A stretch of 64,000 nt of DNA from Isoptericola jiangsuensis (GTDB lineage: Bacteria; Actinomycetota; Actinomycetes; Actinomycetales; Cellulomonadaceae), in the NCBI RefSeq assembly GCF_002563715.1, contig NZ_PDJJ01000001.1, forward strand, positions 620,001-684,000. Reading direction: 5' to 3'. Below, piece by piece: positions 1 through 10,604 of this stretch; within the stretch, counting starts at the first letter, position 1, and each line of letters starts with the position of its first letter. A program made the translations under genes and the position numbers. Under the pieces are notes generated by a model, which did no database searches, had not been told where the DNA came from, and was given only the letters and a program-made list of their open reading frames with translations.

Positions 1-2
1 CC

Positions 3-329
3 TGGGGCGCGCTGGTGTGCGCGCTGACGCCCGCCAGCTCGCTCGACGTCGCCCCCCGCCGTCGCCGCCTGCCGTCGGGCGAGTCGCGCCCCCACGCGTT
101 CGCCACCCCCGGGTCGTCCGTCGTCGCGTGCCTGATGCTCCTCGGCGCCGCCGTCGCCGGCACGCTGTCCGCCGCCGCGACCCTCCGCCTCGTGCGCGCC
201 GACACCGTCGGCGTCTCGCCGGACATCGGCGCCTACGCCACCGGCGCGCTCGCCGTCCTGGCGGTCACCGCTGCGGCGTTCGGCGTCCTCCTCCTGCTGC
301 GCCAGGCCACCGCCCGCCCGCGCGACTGA
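3..329 (+). CDS. C-terminal end of a membrane protein (partial)
   Basis: The reading frame is open from the window edge (first full codon at 3) and ends at 329, so this is the tail of a gene that starts upstream. A GTG at 15 could be a start, but the frame continues before it and I see no ribosome site. The visible part has a basic, Pro/Arg-rich linker followed by two hydrophobic segments, roughly residues 35-60 and 72-97 of the visible part, and a short basic tail. This fits an integral membrane protein. The family cannot be named from this fragment. It converges with the anti-sigma-like gene, only 12 bp away. Confidence 0.5.
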   Translation, partial: WGALVCALTPASSLDVAPRRRRLPSGESRPHAFATPGSSVVACLMLLGAAVAGTLSAAATLRLVRADTVGVSPDIGAYATGALAVLAVTAAAFGVLLLLRQATARPRD

Positions 330-341
330 CCGCGCGGGCCG

Positions 342-1076
342 TCACTTGGCGAGGCTCTCGACCGTTCCCGTGCGGACGGTCCCGTCGTCGAGCGTCCAGG
401 TGACGGTCTGCGCGCTCTTGTCCTCGGCCGCCAGGTACAGGGCCACCCAGTAGCCGTCGGCCACGACGGCCTCGACGGTCCGGCCGGTGGACGTCACCAC
501 CTCGACCGACTCGACCCCCGCCCCGACCTGCCCGATCTCGGCCACCTCCATGGTGTCGTCGTCGAGCGTCGACAGCATCGTGCCGATGACGTCGACCCGG
601 CCGTCGGCCGGCGGGACCCAGGGATCCTCCGCCGGCGCGAGGGACGAGTGTCCGCCGGCGGTGCAGAAGACCAGCCACTCGCCCGAGCGCAGGAGCGCGA
701 GCACCTCGCCGTCCACCCGGCCGGCGGCGAGCGTGGTCGCTCCGGGCAGGTCGGTCGTGCAGCCGTCGATCACCGCGCGGGTACCCGCGTCGAGCACGCG
801 CGGCACGACCAGCGTCGGCACGACGACGCCGCCCACGAGGACGGCCGCCACGGCCGCCGCCGCGACGAGGGCCGCTCGTCGCCGGCGCACCGAAGGGGCC
901 AGGGGGACCACCACGTCCGGGGAGAAGGTCTCTGTCGGTCCGTCCTCCGGCGCGGGCATGCCGGCGCGACCTTCGATGACGGCGTCGACGCGGCCGCGGG
1001 CTGCGTCGAGGCCCCGGGGATCGGGCGACGACGCCGGTGCGAGCCGGGCGAGTCGGGTCTCGAGCTCGGCGTTCAT
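342..1076 (-). CDS. membrane-anchored partner of the ECF sigma factor (anti-sigma-like)
   Basis: A 244-aa protein with an acidic, Arg-rich cytoplasmic head of about 65 residues, an RRRR stop-transfer motif, one hydrophobic segment (about residues 67-90) and an extracytoplasmic domain of about 150 residues. Its ATG overlaps the stop of the upstream sigma-factor gene by 4 bp (ATGA, 1073-1076), so the two are almost certainly translationally coupled. One-TM proteins encoded directly behind an ECF sigma gene are commonly anti-sigma factors or cell-surface sensors. I do not see the HxxxCxxC zinc anti-sigma motif, so the anti-sigma role is inferred from position and topology only. Confidence 0.6.
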   Translation of the reverse strand: MNAELETRLARLAPASSPDPRGLDAARGRVDAVIEGRAGMPAPEDGPTETFSPDVVVPLAPSVRRRRAALVAAAAVAAVLVGGVVVPTLVVPRVLDAGTRAVIDGCTTDLPGATTLAAGRVDGEVLALLRSGEWLVFCTAGGHSSLAPAEDPWVPPADGRVDVIGTMLSTLDDDTMEVAEIGQVGAGVESVEVVTSTGRTVEAVVADGYWVALYLAAEDKSAQTVTWTLDDGTVRTGTVESLAK

Positions 1077-1705
1077 GCCTGCCTCCCGGTGGGATCGCTG
1101 CTCGTCAGGGTGGAGGTCGTCCGGCGGTCGGTCGTCGCCGGCCGCGGGGGCGACCCGGGCGCGGGGACGGGGTCGTCGTCGGCCGGGGAAGGGGACCAGG
1201 CGCGCTGCTCCGCGGCGGCGAGCCGCCGTCGTGCGCGGTGCAGGCGGACGTGGAACGCGGCGCGCGCGCATCCGGCGACCCGTGCGGCGTCCGCGGGGTC
1301 GAGGCCGTCCCACGCGACCAGCAGCATCGCCTCCCGTTCGGTCGCGGTGAGCTCGGCGAGCGAGCGGAGCATCGCGTCGCGGTCCGCGGCGACGACGTCG
1401 GGGGCCGGGCCGGTGGCCGTCTCGAGCCGAACGAGGACCTCCGTGAGACGCTCCCGGCGGCGTCGGGCACGCTCCGCGTTGCGGACCACGTTGCGCGCGA
1501 CGACGAGCAGCCACGGCAGGGCCGGGTCGGGGACCTCGGCGATCCGCCGCCAGGCCACGAGGAAGACCTCGGCGAGGACGTCCTGGGCGATGTCGGGGTC
1601 GGTGTGGCGCAGGGCGTAGGCCTGGACGCGCACGGCGTGCTCGCGCCAGAGGTCGTCGAGGCGTGCCGCGTCGCGGCCGTGGCCCTCCGGTGGGGAACCT
1701 GTCAC
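1073..1705 (-). CDS. ECF-family RNA polymerase sigma factor (SigE-type)
   Basis: A 210-aa sigma-70 family protein. Region 2 (about residues 15-80) includes the DIAQDVLAEVF stretch typical of sigma-2.2, followed by a WLLVVARNV segment. Region 4 (about residues 108-165) has the ATEREAMLLVAWDGL and GCARAAFHVRLHRARRRL stretches of the helix-turn-helix that reads the -35 element. The last 40 residues are a Pro/Ser/Thr-rich tail. It should redirect RNA polymerase to a stress or envelope regulon that cannot be identified here. The start is GTG at 1705. No clear Shine-Dalgarno precedes it, so the exact start is uncertain. It forms a two-gene operon with the membrane protein downstream (4-bp overlap). 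Confidence 0.85.
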   Translation of the reverse strand: MTGSPPEGHGRDAARLDDLWREHAVRVQAYALRHTDPDIAQDVLAEVFLVAWRRIAEVPDPALPWLLVVARNVVRNAERARRRRERLTEVLVRLETATGPAPDVVAADRDAMLRSLAELTATEREAMLLVAWDGLDPADAARVAGCARAAFHVRLHRARRRLAAAEQRAWSPSPADDDPVPAPGSPPRPATTDRRTTSTLTSSDPTGRQA

Positions 1706-1941
1706 ACCACGAAGTGTCCGGCACCGCCGTGAGGCTTACGGCCGTGCCGTGACTTCTCAGGCATCGACCGACCCATGCCTGAGCGAGCACGGCGCCGGTG
1801 GCAGCCGTGTCGGACTTCCTCCGGTATCGAACAGGCGATGCGTGAGGAGGTGCAGCGGCGCCGACGGGCGGTGTCGGCCCTCGCGTCGTCCCTGGGACGA
1901 ACCGTGCGCGGTCACAGTCTCGTAACGTCTTGGTGCACGGC

Positions 1942-1988
1942 TTGTCACGCCGGGGAAACTCGCGGCTATGCTGTGACCGTTCACAGCA
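1942..1988 (+). promoter_or_regulatory. Promoter and LacI-type operator of the galactan locus
   Basis: A sigma-70-like promoter TTGTCA (1942-1947), N19, TATGCT (1967-1972) lies 58 bp before the GH42 start. Overlapping the -10 and the predicted +1 is a 20-bp perfect inverted repeat TGCTGTGA-CCGT-TCACAGCA (1969-1988), whose 14-bp core TGTGACCGTTCACA is centred on CG as LacI-family operators are. Position and shape indicate repression by a LacI regulator. No such regulator adjoins it in this window. The rest of the 324-bp gap (1706-2029) shows nothing else I can support. Confidence 0.6.
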
Positions 1989-2029
1989 CCAAACGCGCCA
2001 CGGTGGCGCGACAGGAGGCACGCAGCACC

Positions 2030-4087
2030 ATGGGCGTCACGACCTGGCCGACCGGCTCCGCGCTCGGCTACGGGGGCGACTACAACCCCGAGCAGTGGCC
2101 CCGCGAGACGTGGGACACCGACGTCGCCCTCATGGCGGAGGCCGGCGTCAACTTCGTCAGCGTCGGGATCTTCTCCTGGGCGATGCTGGAGCCCCGCGAG
2201 GGCGAGCACGACTTCTCCTGGCTCGACGAGCTGCTCGACCTGCTGCACGCCCACGGCATCATGGTCGACCTCGCGACCCCCACCGCCGCTCCGCCCGCCT
2301 GGTTCTTCGCCACCTACCCCGAGGCGCGCGTCGTCACCCGCGACGGCGTCCCGATGGGCCCCGGCTCCCGCGGCGCCGCGTCCCCGTCGCACCCCGCCTA
2401 CCAGCGGGCCGCCCGCGACATCGCCTCGCGCGTCGCCGAGCGCTACGCCGACCACCCCGCCGTCGTCATGTGGCACGTCCACAACGAGTACGGCGCACCC
2501 GTCGGGGAGGACTTCTCCGCCGCCGCGCTGACCGCGTGGCGCACCTGGCTGCGGGCGCGGTACGGCACGCTCGACGGCCTCAACACCGCCTGGGGCACCC
2601 GGTTCTGGGGCCAGGTGTACGGCGAGTGGGAGCACGTCACCCTCCCCGGCCCGACGCCGTCGGTGCGCAACCAGGCGCAGGTCCTCGACTTCGCGCGGTT
2701 CACCGACCACCAGCTGCGCGCACTGTTCGTCGCCGAGCGCGACGCCATCCGCCGGTACTCCGACAAGCCGGTCACCACGAACTTCATGGCCAACGAGTGC
2801 CCCACCACCGACCTGTGGGCGTGGGCGCGCGAGGTCGACGTCGTCTCCAACGACCACTACCTCACCGCCGCGGACCCCCGCGGGTTCGTGGGCCTCGCCC
2901 TCGCCGCCGACCTCACCCGCTCGGTCGCGGCGGGCCGCCCCTGGATCCTCATGGAGCACTCCAGCTCGGGCGTGAACTGGCAGCCCCGCAACGTCGCCAA
3001 GCGGCCCGGGGAGATGGCGCGCAACTCGCTGTCGCACGTCGCGCGCGGCGCCGACGTCGTCGGGTTCTTCCAGTGGCGGGCCTCCCGCGTGGGCGCCGAG
3101 AAGTTCCACTCCGCGATGCTGCCGCACGCCGGCACCGACTCCCGCGTGTGGCGGGAGGTCGTCGGGCTCGGCGCCACCGTGGGCGGGCTCGCCGAGGTCC
3201 AGGGGTCGACCGTGACCGCGGACGTCGCCCTGCTGTGGGACACCGAGTCGCACTGGGCGCAGGCCCAGGAGTGGCGGCCCTCGGTCGACCTCGACCACAA
3301 GGAGCGCACCCGCGCGTACTACGAGCGGCTGTGGCGCGACGGCGTGACCGTCGACTTCGCGCACCCCGCCGCCGACCTGTCCCCGTACCGGCTGGTCGTC
3401 GCCCCGGCGTCCTACCTGCTCACCGCGGACGCCGCGGCGAACCTCACCCGGTACGTCGAGGCGGGCGGCACCCTGGTCGTGTCCTGCTTCTCCGGGGTCG
3501 TGGACGAGCACGACGCCGTGCACGCCGGCGGGTACGCCGCGCCGCTGCGCGACGTCCTCGGCGTCCGGGTCGAGGAGTTCCTGCCGCTGCGCGCCGCCGA
3601 GTCCACCAAGGTCGCCTGGGCCGGCAGCGGCGCCGGGTCCGCCGAGAGCGCCGGACGCACCCTCGCCGCGACCGCCTGGCACGAGCACGTCACCCCCGTG
3701 GGTGCCGAGACCGTCGCCACGCACCTCGACGGCCCGGCCGCCGGCATGCCCGCCGTGACCCGGCACGCGCACGGCGCCGGGCACGCCTGGTACGTCGCGA
3801 CCGTGCTCGACGTCGCCGAGCTCGGCACCGTCCTGGCGGACGTCTACGCCGACGCCGGCGTCACCCCGCCGGCCACGCCGCAGGACGTCGAGGTCGTGGT
3901 GCGCCGCGGCGCCGACGCGGCGTACACGTTCGCGATCAACCACACCGACGCCCCGGCCGTCGTGCCCGGCATCACCGGGACGGCGCTGGGCGACGGGACC
4001 ACCGTCGGCCCCGACCTCACCGTCCCCGCCGGTGACGTCGTCGTCGTGCGCAGCCCCGTGGCGCCCGGAGGTGATCCGGCGCCCTGA
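2030..4087 (+). CDS. ganA: GH42 beta-galactosidase, first gene of the galactan locus
   Basis: A 685-aa cytoplasmic GH42 beta-galactosidase that would release galactose from imported beta-1,4-galacto-oligosaccharides. The N-terminus carries the family hallmark GGDYNPEQWP. The TIM-barrel acid/base is Glu153 in HVHNEYG and the nucleophile Glu309 in LMEHSSS. The trimerisation and C-terminal beta domains follow. It lacks the Cys cluster found in many GH42 enzymes and in the second GH42 of this window (53508), so the two are distant paralogues. The ATG at 2030 is chosen because AGGAGG (2013-2018) sits 11 nt upstream; the longer open frame before it has no such site. The gene order that follows (binding protein, two permeases, GH53) matches the Bacillus gan operon content and supports the substrate. 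Confidence 0.9.
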   Translation: MGVTTWPTGSALGYGGDYNPEQWPRETWDTDVALMAEAGVNFVSVGIFSWAMLEPREGEHDFSWLDELLDLLHAHGIMVDLATPTAAPPAWFFATYPEARVVTRDGVPMGPGSRGAASPSHPAYQRAARDIASRVAERYADHPAVVMWHVHNEYGAPVGEDFSAAALTAWRTWLRARYGTLDGLNTAWGTRFWGQVYGEWEHVTLPGPTPSVRNQAQVLDFARFTDHQLRALFVAERDAIRRYSDKPVTTNFMANECPTTDLWAWAREVDVVSNDHYLTAADPRGFVGLALAADLTRSVAAGRPWILMEHSSSGVNWQPRNVAKRPGEMARNSLSHVARGADVVGFFQWRASRVGAEKFHSAMLPHAGTDSRVWREVVGLGATVGGLAEVQGSTVTADVALLWDTESHWAQAQEWRPSVDLDHKERTRAYYERLWRDGVTVDFAHPAADLSPYRLVVAPASYLLTADAAANLTRYVEAGGTLVVSCFSGVVDEHDAVHAGGYAAPLRDVLGVRVEEFLPLRAAESTKVAWAGSGAGSAESAGRTLAATAWHEHVTPVGAETVATHLDGPAAGMPAVTRHAHGAGHAWYVATVLDVAELGTVLADVYADAGVTPPATPQDVEVVVRRGADAAYTFAINHTDAPAVVPGITGTALGDGTTVGPDLTVPAGDVVVVRSPVAPGGDPAP

Positions 4088-4096
4088 CCCGCGCCC

Positions 4097-4117
4097 CCGA
4101 CGGGCCCCGCCCGTCGG
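4097..4117 (+). other. Intercistronic hairpin ganA-ganS
   Basis: CCGACGGG (4097-4104), a 5-nt loop, then CCCGTCGG (4110-4117): a perfect 8-bp stem just after the ganA stop and not followed by a U-tract. It could act as a processing or stability element, or as a partial terminator, letting the binding-protein message accumulate separately. Confidence 0.45.
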
Positions 4118-4209
4118 CCCCGACCCCCACCAGCCCTGAGCCCGCTCAGTTCGCAGTGTCGCGAGGAAGAGACCGGAAGGCATCGCGGCCACGTCCGGAA
4201 GGAACAACC

Positions 4210-5463
4210 ATGCGCAAGACCACCCTGTCGGTCGCCGCCGTCGCCACGATGGCGCTGCTCGCCGCGTGCAGCGGCGGCACCGAGCCCGAGCCCGCCGCGA
4301 GCACGGCGGCCGCCGAGTCGTCCGCCCCCGCGGCGTCCGGCAGCATCGTCGTGTGGGTCGACGAGAACCGTCAGCCCGCCGTCGAGGCCGCCGCCGAGTC
4401 CTTCACCGCCGAGACCGGCGTCGAGGTCGAGACGGTCGTGAAGAACTTCGAGGACATCCGTGCGGACTTCCTCGCCCAGGTCCCCACGGGCGAGGGCCCG
4501 GACATCACGATCGGCGCCCACGACTGGCTGGGGGCGCTCATCGTCAACGGCGTCGTCGACACGATCGACCTCGGCGGCCGGGAGTCGGAGTTCGAGGACG
4601 TCGCCATCGAGGCGATGACCTACGACGGCCAGCTCTACGGCCTGCCGTACGCGCTGGAGTCGGTGGCGCTGGTGCGCAACACCGCGCTCGCGCCGGACCC
4701 GGTGCCGGACACGTTCGACGAGATGATCGCCGCGGCGAAGAAGACGGACGCGAAGCTGCCGTTCGTCATCAACACGGCCGGCGCCGACGGTGACGCGTAC
4801 ACCTACTACGCGTTCCAGACGTCGTTCGGCGCCCCGGTGTTCGTGCAGAACGAGGACGGCTCGTACACGACCGAGGTCGGCATGGGCGGCGACGAGGGCT
4901 ACGCGTACGCCGACTGGCTGGCCGAGCACGGCCAGGGCGGCGACGGCACGCTGAGCACCGACTGGACGTACGACATCGCGAACCAGGAGTTCGCGGACGG
5001 CAACTCCCCGTACACGGTGGCGGGCCCGTGGGCCATCTCGGCCTTCACCGACGCCGGCATCGACGTCGCCGTCGACCCGGTCCCCTCGGCCGGCGGCGAG
5101 ACGGCCGCCCCGTTCGTGGGCGTCCAGGGCTTCTACCTGTCGGCGCAGAGCGAGAACAAGCTCGTCGCCACGCAGTTCCTCACGAACTACATCACCACCG
5201 ACGAGGCCATGCAGGCGCTCTACGACGCCGACCCGCGCATCCCCGCGTTCAGCAGCACGGCCGAGGCCGTGTCGACCGACCCGGTCGTCGCGGGCTTCCT
5301 CGCCGCGGCCCAGCAGGGCGCCCCGATGCCGTCCATCCCCGAGATGGGCGACGTGTGGGAGCACTGGAACGCCGCAGAGGCGTCGATCATCTCCGGTGCC
5401 GCGAAGCCGAAGGCCGCGTGGGACAAGATGCTGACCGACCTCGACGCGACGCTCAACGGCTGA
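4210..5463 (+). CDS. ganS: Galacto-oligosaccharide/maltodextrin-type ABC substrate-binding lipoprotein
   Basis: A 417-aa extracellular solute-binding protein of the MalE/CycB family. It has a lipoprotein signal peptide whose lipobox LAAC places the modified cysteine at residue 20, followed by a Thr/Glu/Pro/Ala-rich linker and the two-lobed binding domain. GEGPDITIGAHDWLG and YGLPYALESVAL are the typical lobe and hinge segments. It would capture short beta-1,4-galactans at the cell surface for the GanP/GanQ permease; the substrate is inferred from the flanking GH42 and GH53 genes. The ATG at 4210 follows an AAGGAA ribosome site (4199-4204). No ATPase is encoded in the locus, so a shared MsmK/MalK-type ATPase elsewhere must power it. 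Confidence 0.85.
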   Translation: MRKTTLSVAAVATMALLAACSGGTEPEPAASTAAAESSAPAASGSIVVWVDENRQPAVEAAAESFTAETGVEVETVVKNFEDIRADFLAQVPTGEGPDITIGAHDWLGALIVNGVVDTIDLGGRESEFEDVAIEAMTYDGQLYGLPYALESVALVRNTALAPDPVPDTFDEMIAAAKKTDAKLPFVINTAGADGDAYTYYAFQTSFGAPVFVQNEDGSYTTEVGMGGDEGYAYADWLAEHGQGGDGTLSTDWTYDIANQEFADGNSPYTVAGPWAISAFTDAGIDVAVDPVPSAGGETAAPFVGVQGFYLSAQSENKLVATQFLTNYITTDEAMQALYDADPRIPAFSSTAEAVSTDPVVAGFLAAAQQGAPMPSIPEMGDVWEHWNAAEASIISGAAKPKAAWDKMLTDLDATLNG

Positions 5464-5476
5464 GCGCACCCTGACC

Positions 5477-5517
5477 CGGGCGGGGGGCGGCTTGCGCGCC
5501 GCGGCGCCCCCCGCCCG
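5477..5517 (+). other. Strong intercistronic hairpin ganS-ganP
   Basis: CGGGCGGGGGGCG (5477-5489) pairs perfectly with CGCCCCCCGCCCG (5505-5517) across a 15-nt loop. There is no U-tract. A stable stem between a binding-protein gene and its permease genes is a known way to keep the binding-protein mRNA abundant, by 3' protection or partial termination; that role is inferred here. Confidence 0.55.
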
Positions 5518-5548
5518 TTCCACCACCGCACCTCCGAGAAGAGGACCG

Positions 5549-7152
5549 ATGTCGACCGACACCACCCCGCCTCCCGTGCGGGAGTCGCACGCCCGCGCCT
5601 GGGAGGGGACCGGCTGGGGCTTCGCCGTGAAGCTCGTGCTCATGGCGGTGGTCAACGCCCTGGGCATCTACGTCGCGTGGTCGGCGTGGGACGTCGAGCA
5701 GTGGGGCGTGCTGGTCGGCTCGCTCGCGCTGGTCGTCGTCGCGGACGTCGTCTACTTCTCGCGGCGCCCGCTGGCCGGGAAGTACATCTACCCCGGTCTG
5801 GTGTTCCTCCTGGTGTTCCAGGTGTTCACGATGGCGTACACCGTGTACGTCGCCACGACGAACTACGGCACCGGGCACAACAGCACGCAGGAGCAGGCGG
5901 TCGACGCGCTCCTCATCCAGAACGAGCGCCCCGTGGAGGGTGCGCCCACCTACCCGCTGACGATCGTGCGGTCCGGCGACGAGGTCGGGTTCGCCGTCGT
6001 GGACGACGCCGGGCAGGCGCTGGTCGGGACGGCCGAGGAGCCGATGGCGCCCGCCGACGGCGCCACCACGGAGGCCGACCGCGTCACCGCGGTCCCCGAC
6101 CACGACGTCGTCGACCTGGCGACGCTGCTCGCCGACCCGGCGCTCCAGGAGGAGGTCCTGGCCCTGCGCGTGCCGGTCTCCGAGGACGCGGACGACGGCT
6201 CCTACCGGACCCGCGAGGGCACCCGCGCGACGGTGTACGCGTCGTCGCTGGAGTGGGACGAGTCGGCGCGGACGATGACGGACACCACCACGGGCACCGT
6301 GTACTCCGCCGACGACGGCTCGGGCCGGTTCGTCGCGCAGGACGGCAGCGCCCTGACGGTCGGCTGGCGCGTGGGCGTCGGGCTCGACAACTTCACCAAG
6401 GCGTTCACCAACCCGAACTACGCGGGCCCGTTCTGGAAGATCACCGCCTGGACGTTCGCGTTCGCGTTCCTCACGGTGGCGTCCAGCTTCCTGCTGGGCC
6501 TGGCCATCGCCCTGCTGTTCGACGACAAGCGGCTGCGCGGCCGGCGCGTCATGCGGACCCTGTTCATCCTCCCGTACGCGTTCCCCGCGTTCCTGTCCGC
6601 GCTGCTGTGGCGCGGCATGCTCAACTCCAACCCGGAGTACGGCATCGTCAACAGCCTGTTCTTCCTCGGCGCGCGCATCGAGTGGCTGACGGACCCGTGG
6701 CTGGCGAAGCTCGCCATCCTCGGCGTGAACCTGTGGCTGACGTTCCCCTACTTCTTCCTCGTGTGCACCGGCGCGATGCAGTCCCTGCCGGGTGAGCTGG
6801 AGGAGGCGGCGCGGATCGACGGCGCGAGCCGCTGGCGGCACTTCCGCGCGATCCAGCTCCCGCTGCTGCTCATCTCGACGACGCCGCTGCTCATCGCGAG
6901 CTTCGCGTTCAACTTCAACAACTTCGTCATCGTGTACATGCTCACCGGCGGCGGGCCACGGTTCACGGACACCTCCGCGCCGCTGGGGCACACCGACATC
7001 CTCATCACGATGATCTACCAGATCTCCGGGGTGCAGGGCGGCAGCGCCGACTACGGCCTGGCCAGCGCCCTGTCGATCATCGTGTTCCTGGTCGTGGGAG
7101 CCGTCTCGGCCTTCGCGTTCCGTCGCACCCGCAAGCTGGAGGAGGTCCTGTG

Positions 7153-7153
<1 letters not shown>
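5549..7153 (+). CDS. ganP: MalF-type ABC permease for galacto-oligosaccharides
   Basis: A 534-aa membrane permease with the long MalF architecture. Three N-terminal transmembrane helices (about residues 20-110) are followed by a large extracytoplasmic loop of about 160 residues (about 115-275), then the transport core. The ATPase-docking EAA loop reads EEAARIDGASRWRHFRAIQLPL (about residues 418-438). The big insertion distinguishes this subunit from the short GanQ partner and may touch the binding protein, as the P2 loop of E. coli MalF does. The ATG at 5549 is preceded by GAAGAGGA. Its stop overlaps the start of the next gene (TGATG), giving tight coupling. Confidence 0.88.
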
Positions 7154-10372
<3,219 letters not shown>

Positions 10373-10380
10373 CCCTCCGA

Positions 10381-10450
10381 CGGCGACGAGCGTGCTGGCT
10401 CGGTACCTCAAACCTCCCGTTGAGGTACCGAGCCAGCACGCTCGTCGCCG
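10381..10450. repeat. Perfect 31-bp inverted repeat between ganB and topA
   Basis: The left arm (10381-10411) and right arm (10420-10450) are perfect reverse complements over 31 bp, separated by an 8-nt loop (10412-10419). The arms run from CGGCGACGAG at the outer end to GGTACCTCAA at the loop. The repeat begins 8 bp after the ganB stop. Its mixed sequence and length are unlike the short GC stems elsewhere in the window. It may be a very strong terminator or a palindromic repeat element. The rest of the gap to topA (10451-10604) holds a 16-bp palindrome (10503-10518) and a possible -10 TAGAGT (10524-10529). Confidence 0.8.
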
Positions 10451-10604
10451 ACGGGGGGCGGATCGCGGTCGGACGGTGAAGATGTGCGGTGGACCACGGG
10501 ACGCGCGGGGCCCCGCGCCTCGGTAGAGTGCCGCCGTCGTGGTCGGTGTCGTACCGTGACATGACCGTCGCACCGGCGGCCACCCCCATCGAAAGCAGGA
10601 ACGG

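Noticed and set aside
1757-4207. Long minus-strand open frame (about 816 codons) opposite the first GH42 gene, and similar long frames opposite topA, ABC and GH genes
   Set aside because: These are GC-rich antisense shadows: composition is dominated by G, R, A, D, V without motifs, and the opposite strand encodes recognisable enzymes.
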